Source: Xenorhabdus griffiniae
GTDB taxonomy: Bacteria > Pseudomonadota > Gammaproteobacteria > Enterobacterales > Enterobacteriaceae
NCBI RefSeq assembly: GCF_001028135.1
Contig: NZ_LDNM01000015.1
Span: forward strand, 100,496-164,495
DNA length: 64,000 nucleotides
Reading direction: 5' to 3'
The notes beneath the pieces were generated by a model, which saw only the letters and a list, made by a program, of their open reading frames with translations, did not search any database and had not been told where the DNA came from. This document shows, one piece after another, positions 57,858 to 64,000 of the stretch. Made by a program: the position numbers and the translations under genes. Position 1 is the stretch's first letter. Each line of letters begins with the position of its first letter.

Positions 57858-60800
57858 TTGAACGTGGTAAATTTCGCTCACTGACGTTAATTAACTGGAA
57901 CGGTTTTTTTGCCAGAACGTTTGATCTTGACGAGCTTGTGACGACCTTATCCGGCGGTAATGGTGCAGGTAAATCAACCACAATGGCGGCGTTTGTGACC
58001 GCATTAATCCCTGATTTAACACTGCTCCATTTCCGCAATACGACAGAAGCGGGGGCCACCTCGGGTTCACGTGATAAAGGGTTGCACGGTAAGTTACGGG
58101 CAGGTGTTTGCTACTCCACGCTGGATGTTGTTAACTCTCGCCATCAACGGATCATCACCGGAGTCCGTTTACAACAAGTGGCAGGACGTGATCGAAAAGT
58201 TGATATTAAGCCATTTATGATCCAGGGCGTTCCTGCGTCGATTCAGCCAACACAGTTATTGACTGACAATATCAACGAACGTCAGGCGCGGGTTCTGCCG
58301 TTAAATGAATTAAAGGAACGCCTTGATGAGATGGAAGGCGTTCAGTTCAAGCAATTTAACTCGATTACAGATTACCACGCCCTGATGTTTGATTTGGGCG
58401 TGATCCCAAAACGTTTGCGTTCGGCGAGTGACCGCAGCAAGTTTTATCGCCTGATAGAAGCATCATTATATGGCGGAATCTCCAGTGCGATTACCCGTTC
58501 ATTGCGTGATTACTTGTTACCGGAAAACAGCGGCGTCAGAAAAGCATTTCAGGATATGGAAGCCGCATTGCGTGAAAACCGCATTACGCTGGAAGCTATC
58601 CGTGTCACCCAATCTGACCGTGATCTTTTCAAGCACCTTATCACAGAAGCTACGGCTTATGTGTCTGCTGACTATATGCGCCATGCCAACGAACGCCGCG
58701 TTCATCTGGATGAAGCTCTGGCTTTGCGCAGTGAGTTATTTGGCAGCCGTCGTCAACTGGTTGCTGAACAATACCGTCATGTTGAAATGGCGAGGGAACT
58801 GGCAGAACAAAGCGGTGCATCTTCTGATTTAGACATGGATTATCAGGCAGCCAGTGACCACCTGAATCTGGTTCAAACGGCGATGCGCCAGCAGGAAAAA
58901 ATTGATCGCTATCAATCTGATGTTGAAGAACTAACTTACCGACTGGAAGAACAGAGTGAAGTTGTCGAAGAGGCGAGAGATCTTCAGGCGGAATATGAAG
59001 CCACATTTGAAGCGACAGAACAAGAAGTTGATGAACTGAAAAGCCAGCTTGCTGACTATCAACAAGCTTTGGATGTACAGCAAACTCGCGCTATTCAATA
59101 TCAGCAAGCACTGCAAGCGTTAGAGCGTACCCGTGAACTTTGCCAGCTTCCCGATCTGTCGATAGAAAATGCCGACAAATGGCAGGAAACCTATCAGGCT
59201 AAAGCGCAGCAAGCGACAGAGACGTTACTGGCACTGGAACAGAAATTGAGCGTTGCTGACGCGGCGCATAGCCAGTTTGAACAGGCTTACCAACTGGTAA
59301 AAAATATTGTTGGTGAAGTAAGCCGCAGTGAAGCATGGCAAGCCGCTCGTGAAGCATTGCGTGAATGGTCATCCCTGCGTCATCTGACTGAACGCGTCCA
59401 ACCTTTGCGTATCCAGTTGGCCGAGCTAGAACAACGCCTGAACAGTCAGCAAAATGCAGAGCGTTTGCTGGAGGAATTCTGTAAGCGCCATAACCAGCAA
59501 TATCAGCCAGAAGACTTGGAGACGTTACGGGGAGAGCTGGAAGCTCAATTGGAAGAACTGAGCCTGGGTGCCAATGAAAGCGGTGAACGTCGTATTCAAA
59601 TACGTCAGGAGCTTGAACAGCTCAAGCAAAAAATTCAAGCGCTGACAGCACGGGCACCTGTATGGTTGGCTGCCCAGGAAGCCCTGGAGCAGCTGAGTGA
59701 ACAATGCAATGAAACATTCGAAAATAGTCACGATGTGACTGAATATATGCAGCAATTGCTCGAACAAGAACGCGAAATTACGGTTGAGCGTGATGATATT
59801 GCTGCACAGAAACGCGAACTGGAAAAACAGATTGAGTGTCTGAACCAACCAAGTGGTGCCGAAGATAGCCGATTGCTTGCATTGGCAGAGCGTTTTGGTG
59901 GTGTTTTATTGTCTGAAATTTATGATGACATTACCATTGATGACGCACCTTATTTCTCCGCACTCTATGGCCCTGCGCGGCACGGCATTGTCGTGCCTGA
60001 TCTCTCACTGGTTCGTCAACATCTGGAAACATTGGAAGATTGCCCGGAAGATCTCTATTTAATTGAGGGAGATCCGCAGTCTTTTGACGACAGCGTATTC
60101 CATTTTGAAGAGCAGGAAAACGCCGTTCTGGTGAAATCATCCGAGCGCCAGTGGCGTTATTCCCGTTATCCTGAGGTTCCGCTATTTGGACGGGCAGCAA
60201 GGGAAAGTCGTCTGGAAGCACTCAGTTTTGAGCGGGATACACTGGCAGAGCGCTATGCGACACTTTCGTTTGATGTGCAGAAAGTTCAGCGTGCGCATCA
60301 GGCTTTCAGCCGTTTTGTGGGGAAACATCTTTCTGTTGCATTTGATGATGATCCGGAAGCAGAAATTCGTCGCCTGAGTCAGCGTCGTACTGAACTGGAG
60401 CGTGAGTTATCGCAATTTGAAACTCAGGCTCAACAGCACCAACAGAAACTGGTTCAGGTGAAAGAGAGCCTGTCAGTGCTGAATCGCCTGATTCCACAAA
60501 TGACGATTTTGTTGGATGAAACCCTGCTTGATCGAGTGGAAACAGTCCGAGAAGAAATGAGTGCGGCTCAGGAAGCGGCGCGTTTCCTGCAACAGCACGG
60601 CAATGCTTTGGCTAAACTTGAACCCTTGGTTTCGGTCTTGCAAAGTGATCCACAGCAACATGAGCAGTTGCAGAAGAATTATGAGGCAGCGAAACAGAGC
60701 CAGAATCAGGCTAAACAACAAGCCTTTGCCTTGACGGAAGTTGTGCAACGTCGTGCGCATTTCAGCTATAGCGACTCCGCCGGTATGCTCAACGAAAATG

Positions 60801-62311
60801 CCGACCTGAACGACAAACTGCGCCAACGCCTTGAACACGCAGAATCTGATCGTAGCCGTGCGCGTGAACAATTGCGTCAGCAGCAAGCACAATGCGCGCA
60901 ATTTAATCAAGTATTGGCATCACTGAAAAGTTCTTATGACACTAAGCAAGATATGTTGAAAGAACTTGAGCAGGAGTTGAAAGATATCGGTGTCCAGGCC
61001 GATGCCAACGCCGAAAGTCGTGCCCGTGAACGTCGTGATCAGCTCCACGTCGCTGTGAATGCCAACCGTTCCCGCATTAACCAGCTTGAGAAACAGATCG
61101 CGTTCTGTGAGGCAGAAATGGAAAACCTCCAGAAAAAACTGCGCAAATCCGAGCGTGATTATGACCAGAAGCGTGAGCAGGTGGTCTCTTCTAAGGCGGG
61201 TTGGTGTGCGGTTATGCGCATGGTGAAAGACAGCGGCGTTGAACGTCGCTTACATCGCCGCGAGCTGGCTTATATGGATGGTGATGAGCTGCGTTCAATG
61301 TCGGATAAGGCGCTGGGGGCATTGCGTCTAGCGGTGGCCGATAATGAACACCTGCGCGATGCGTTGCGTTTATCCGAAGATCCGAAGCGCCCTGAGCGTA
61401 AGATCCAATTTTTCGTGGCGGTTTACCAACATCTGCGCGAACGCATTCGGCAGGATATCATTCGTACGGATGATCCCGTCGATGCTATTGAACAGATGGA
61501 AATTGAGCTGGCTCGTCTGACTGAAGAATTAACCTCGCGTGAGCAGAAACTGGCGATTAGTTCCAAAAGCGTGGCGAATATCATTCGCAAAACCATTCAA
61601 CGTGAACAAAACCGCATTCGCATGCTTAATCAAGGGTTGCAGGCGGTTTCTTTTGGACAGGTTGGCAGCGTGCGCTTGAATGTGAATGTGCGTGAAAGTC
61701 ATTCCCTCTTGCTGGATGTACTTTCTGAGCAGCAGGAGCAGCATCAGGATCTGTTCAACAGCCAGAAGCTGACCTTCTCAGAAGCGATGGCGAAACTTTA
61801 TCAGCGTCTGAACCCACAAATCGACATAGGGCAGCGTCTGCCGCAGACCATTGGTGAAGAGTTGCTGGATTACCGCAATTACCTTGAGTTGGAGGTTGAA
61901 GTCAACCGGGGTTCGGATGGCTGGCTGAAAGCGGAAAGTGGGGCACTTTCTACCGGAGAAGCGATTGGTACGGGGATGTCTATTCTGGTCATGGTTGTAC
62001 AAAGTTGGGAAGAGGAATCACGTCGTCTGCGTGGTAAAGATATTTCACCATGCCGATTGCTGTTCCTTGACGAAGCTGCCCGATTGGATGCGAAATCCAT
62101 TGCAACGCTGTTTGAGCTATGTGAACGTCTACAGATGCAGTTAATTATTGCTGCGCCGGAAAATATCAGCCCAGAAAAAGGGACAACCTATAAACTGGTA
62201 CGTAAGATTTTCAATAATCAGGAACATGTACATGTTGTTGGGCTGCGTGGTTTTGGGCAGGATGTGCCGGTTATTGAACAGCCACAAAACCAGATACAAC
62301 CTATATTGTAG
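57854..62311 (+). CDS. mukB: Chromosome condensation protein MukB
   Basis: MukB is the SMC-like ATPase of the MukBEF condensin. The 1485 residues (1486 in E. coli) comprise an N-terminal head with Walker [11 protein letters not shown] (residues 33-42), long coiled coils (about 290-650 and 860-1100), a central hinge (about 650-790, [20 protein letters not shown]), and a C-terminal head with signature [18 protein letters not shown] and Walker [14 protein letters not shown]. It ends the cmoM-mukF-mukE-mukB operon and is closed by a terminator. Nothing is unusual. Confidence 0.97.
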   Translation: MIERGKFRSLTLINWNGFFARTFDLDELVTTLSGGNGAGKSTTMAAFVTALIPDLTLLHFRNTTEAGATSGSRDKGLHGKLRAGVCYSTLDVVNSRHQRIITGVRLQQVAGRDRKVDIKPFMIQGVPASIQPTQLLTDNINERQARVLPLNELKERLDEMEGVQFKQFNSITDYHALMFDLGVIPKRLRSASDRSKFYRLIEASLYGGISSAITRSLRDYLLPENSGVRKAFQDMEAALRENRITLEAIRVTQSDRDLFKHLITEATAYVSADYMRHANERRVHLDEALALRSELFGSRRQLVAEQYRHVEMARELAEQSGASSDLDMDYQAASDHLNLVQTAMRQQEKIDRYQSDVEELTYRLEEQSEVVEEARDLQAEYEATFEATEQEVDELKSQLADYQQALDVQQTRAIQYQQALQALERTRELCQLPDLSIENADKWQETYQAKAQQATETLLALEQKLSVADAAHSQFEQAYQLVKNIVGEVSRSEAWQAAREALREWSSLRHLTERVQPLRIQLAELEQRLNSQQNAERLLEEFCKRHNQQYQPEDLETLRGELEAQLEELSLGANESGERRIQIRQELEQLKQKIQALTARAPVWLAAQEALEQLSEQCNETFENSHDVTEYMQQLLEQEREITVERDDIAAQKRELEKQIECLNQPSGAEDSRLLALAERFGGVLLSEIYDDITIDDAPYFSALYGPARHGIVVPDLSLVRQHLETLEDCPEDLYLIEGDPQSFDDSVFHFEEQENAVLVKSSERQWRYSRYPEVPLFGRAARESRLEALSFERDTLAERYATLSFDVQKVQRAHQAFSRFVGKHLSVAFDDDPEAEIRRLSQRRTELERELSQFETQAQQHQQKLVQVKESLSVLNRLIPQMTILLDETLLDRVETVREEMSAAQEAARFLQQHGNALAKLEPLVSVLQSDPQQHEQLQKNYEAAKQSQNQAKQQAFALTEVVQRRAHFSYSDSAGMLNENADLNDKLRQRLEHAESDRSRAREQLRQQQAQCAQFNQVLASLKSSYDTKQDMLKELEQELKDIGVQADANAESRARERRDQLHVAVNANRSRINQLEKQIAFCEAEMENLQKKLRKSERDYDQKREQVVSSKAGWCAVMRMVKDSGVERRLHRRELAYMDGDELRSMSDKALGALRLAVADNEHLRDALRLSEDPKRPERKIQFFVAVYQHLRERIRQDIIRTDDPVDAIEQMEIELARLTEELTSREQKLAISSKSVANIIRKTIQREQNRIRMLNQGLQAVSFGQVGSVRLNVNVRESHSLLLDVLSEQQEQHQDLFNSQKLTFSEAMAKLYQRLNPQIDIGQRLPQTIGEELLDYRNYLELEVEVNRGSDGWLKAESGALSTGEAIGTGMSILVMVVQSWEEESRRLRGKDISPCRLLFLDEAARLDAKSIATLFELCERLQMQLIIAAPENISPEKGTTYKLVRKIFNNQEHVHVVGLRGFGQDVPVIEQPQNQIQPIL

Positions 62312-62342
62312 GAATAACTTTATCACTGCATGATATTTTTCT

Positions 62343-62370
62343 AAGGGGGGACATATTATGTCCCTTTTTT
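62343..62370 (+). terminator. mukB terminator
   Basis: GGGACAT-ATT-ATGTCCC followed by TTTTTT, 36 bases after mukB, is a typical intrinsic terminator. Confidence 0.9.
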
Positions 62371-62476
62371 AGGGAGATAGATCTTATTTGTTACCTTGTG
62401 CAGTACGTCTCGTTTTGATGTAATGAGAAAGGTTACTATTCCGCACCGTTACTACTAATGTAAAAAAGGAATAACG

Positions 62477-63190
62477 ATGCGTAAAGTTACTCTGGTATTC
62501 AGTGCAGTTGTGCTCACTTTTGGTTTGAACCGCATGGCACAAGCAAAAATGTTTATGCCTGAGCAAGTTGATTCAGGCGTTTCTGTGGCAGAGTTGGCTC
62601 AACGTCATGCTGTGCATTGGGTATCCGTAGCGCAGATTAAGCAAAGCCTGCAAAACCAACCCGCAATGGCGGTAGGTTTTGATATCGATGATACCGTACT
62701 GTTTTCAAGTCCAGGTTTTTATCGTGGTAAATCGGAGTATTCACCTCATGACAATAGTTATCTGAAAAACCCGGCATTTTGGGAAAAAATGAATAATGAA
62801 TGGGATAAATTCAGTATACCCAAAAAGATCGGCATTGAATTGGTTCAGATGCACTTAAAGCGGGGGGATGATATTTATTTCATTACAGCCCGGACAAAAA
62901 CTAAGACAGAAGCGGTGACCAAATACTTACAGGAAGACTTACATATTTCAGCCGATAAAATGAATGCCGTTATTTTCGCGGGAGATGAAGCAGGTAAAAA
63001 TAACAAAGTCAGTTGGATGAGAGAGCATAAATTGAAGATTTATTATGGCGATGCAGATACTGATATTGCCGCAGCCCGTGAATTGAATATTCGAGGTATT
63101 CGTATCTTGAGAGCATCAAACTCTTCTTATCAGCCCCTGCCTAAAGCTGGCCGCTTTGGAGAAGAAGTCGCCATTAATTCTGAGTATTAA
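62477..63190 (+). CDS. aphA: Class B acid phosphatase AphA
   Basis: AphA is a periplasmic, Mg-dependent HAD phosphatase that removes phosphate from nucleotides and other esters. It has a signal peptide ([23 protein letters not shown]) and the catalytic [14 protein letters not shown] (both Asp present), the Thr-Ala-Arg motif [11 protein letters not shown] and the acidic motif [12 protein letters not shown]. It has 237 residues, as in E. coli and Salmonella. AAAAAGGA lies before the ATG. In E. coli it lies elsewhere, so this position next to mukB is specific to this lineage. Confidence 0.95.
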   Translation: MRKVTLVFSAVVLTFGLNRMAQAKMFMPEQVDSGVSVAELAQRHAVHWVSVAQIKQSLQNQPAMAVGFDIDDTVLFSSPGFYRGKSEYSPHDNSYLKNPAFWEKMNNEWDKFSIPKKIGIELVQMHLKRGDDIYFITARTKTKTEAVTKYLQEDLHISADKMNAVIFAGDEAGKNNKVSWMREHKLKIYYGDADTDIAAARELNIRGIRILRASNSSYQPLPKAGRFGEEVAINSEY

Positions 63191-63262
63191 TCTTAAAATT
63201 CAATATAATATACTCTGATTAAAGTCACTAAAGGTGCCTTTTCCTTTTTAGGGCTTTAGCCA

Positions 63263-63289
63263 GTTTAAGAAGCCCTATGCTTCTTAAAC
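63263..63289. repeat. 10-bp inverted repeat upstream of the IS200-type element
   Basis: GTTTAAGAAG-CCCTATG-CTTCTTAAAC is a perfect hairpin between aphA and the insertion sequence. It could terminate aphA or belong to the insertion site. No U-tract follows. Confidence 0.5.
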
Positions 63290-63337
63290 ATAAAACAACC
63301 CGCTATGCGGGTGGAGATCAGGGGGTTATACCAAGAA

Positions 63338-63402
63338 AAACACCTTTCCGTTACGATATAGATGTTCAAGCTAATATGCGTAACTAAGAAGGAAAGGTGT
63401 TT
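63338..63402 (+). promoter_or_regulatory. RBS-sequestering inverted repeat in the IS200 leader
   Basis: AAACACCTTTCC (63338-63349) and GGAAAGGTGTTT (63391-63402) are perfect 12-bp inverted copies, and the second copy contains the GGAAAGG ribosome site and ends immediately before the tnpA ATG. Such a stem would hide the ribosome site, the known means by which IS200 limits its transposase. Confidence 0.85.
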
Positions 63403-63858
63403 ATGGGAATTAAAGCACAAAGCTTGGCCCACACAAAGTGGCTCTGCAAATACCATATCGTCTTTTCGCCGAAATACAGACGGAAAGTTATTTTTGCAAG
63501 TTTACGTTCAAGTATAGGTGAGATTTTAAAAAACCTTTGTAAGTACAAAGGGGTAGAAATAATAGAAGGACATTTGATGCCAGATCATGTGCATATGTTG
63601 GTGAGTATCCCGCCGAAAATCAGTGTATCGAGTTTCATGGGATATTTGAAAGGTAAAAGTTCACTGATGATATTTGATAAGCACGCGAATCTAAAATACA
63701 AATTTGGCAACAGGAAGTTTTGGTCAGAAGGATATTATGTGAGTACAGTAGGACTCAATGAAGCCACGATCCGTAAGTATATCCGAGAGCAGGAAAAGCA
63801 AGATTTCATACAGGATAAATTGAGTGCACGTGAGTATGAGGATCCCTTTAAGGGGTAA
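63403..63858 (+). CDS. tnpA: IS200/IS605-family transposase TnpA
   Basis: TnpA is the HUH-type single-strand transposase. The protein starts MGIKAQSLAHTKWLCKYHIV, followed by FSPKYRRKVIF; the HUH pair is PDHVHMLVSIPP (about residues 62-68), then SSFMGYLKGKSSLMIF, and the catalytic Tyr is in STVGLNEATIRKYIREQEKQ (about residue 127). I start at ATG 63403, matching IS200 TnpA, rather than GTG 63397 inside the ribosome site. The frame is complete (151 residues), so the element may be active. Confidence 0.93.
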   Translation: MGIKAQSLAHTKWLCKYHIVFSPKYRRKVIFASLRSSIGEILKNLCKYKGVEIIEGHLMPDHVHMLVSIPPKISVSSFMGYLKGKSSLMIFDKHANLKYKFGNRKFWSEGYYVSTVGLNEATIRKYIREQEKQDFIQDKLSAREYEDPFKG

Positions 63859-64000
63859 GCCAAAGAGACAATGACATTTAGCTTGAACAAAGAGAAAGCG
63901 GCGTCATTTTGGCGCAGTCGGTAACATGCCCTTATAGGGCAGGGCGCGAGCATACTTTTTAACACCTATTGAATAAGGGTTAATAACGTGATCTAATTAG

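Larger units (their letters stand above)
63297..63945 (+). mobile_element. IS200-type insertion sequence
   Basis: The element has a left-end hairpin AACCCGC-TAT-GCGGGTGG (63297-63313), a leader with an RBS-masking inverted repeat, one tnpA gene, and a likely right-end hairpin GCCC-TTATA-GGGC (63928-63940). IS200 elements lack terminal inverted repeats and move as single-stranded DNA. The exact ends are inferred from the hairpins and the real right end may be a few bases beyond. No tnpB accompanies it. Confidence 0.75.

Noticed and set aside
58470..58832. 120-codon frame inside mukB
   Set aside because: It lies wholly within mukB in another frame and has no start signal or family match.

Overview
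The window is a chromosomal segment of an enterobacterium close to Xenorhabdus or Photorhabdus (Morganellaceae). Three things point there: the gene order is the E. coli 19-21 min backbone (ybjG-grxA-ybjC ... macAB-clpSA-infA-cydDC-trxB-lrp-ftsK ... pfl ... serC-aroA-rpsA-ihfB-msbA-lpxK-kdsB ... mukFEB); the base composition is visibly AT-rich; and it carries a PA-IL-like lectin, P2-type tail-fibre debris and palindromic repeats. Species cannot be fixed from the sequence alone.

Layout. Bases 1-3570 are accessory DNA: a small LecA/PA-IL-like lectin gene, then, on the opposite strand, a decayed phage or tailocin tail module (baseplate J fragment, a repeat-containing tail fibre split by a TAG codon, an intact tail-fibre assembly gene, and an uncharacterised fragment) joined to an ISAs1-type transposase remnant. 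From 3600 on the core genome begins: the undecaprenyl-pyrophosphate phosphatase ybjG, the sigma-E-dependent small RNA rybB (not visible as an ORF but clear from its sequence), grxA, ybjC, ybjN, rlmC, the arginine transporter artPIQM, lysO, macAB, cspD, clpSA, infA, aat, cydDC and trxB. nfsA, rimK and the tRNA serW, which sit in this backbone in E. coli, are absent.

The trxB-lrp gap (24157-25006) is unusual. It holds an ERIC-like element that appears to have landed inside an array of degenerate 15-16 base tandem repeats. Then follow lrp, ftsK, lolA, rarA, serS, a decayed paralogue plus an intact copy of a BPSS1780-type membrane protein, the anaerobic pyruvate formate-lyase cluster focA-pflB-pflA with a candidate FNR box, ycaO, the periplasmic asparaginase ansB, serC-aroA, cmk-rpsA-ihfB, ycaI (comEC), msbA-lpxK-ycaR-kdsB (lipid A and Kdo supply), elyC, cmoM-mukFEB (chromosome condensation), aphA, and an IS200-type element at the right edge.

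Three copies of one ~105-base palindromic, MITE-like repeat lie between operons (7241, 38451, 41612). No CRISPR array, tRNA, rRNA or obvious new defence or biosynthetic system was found. The most interesting items are the repeat array upstream of lrp, the lectin with altered sugar-site residues, the divergent one-residue-longer IF-1, the clear rybB gene with its promoter, and the mosaic phage remnant.
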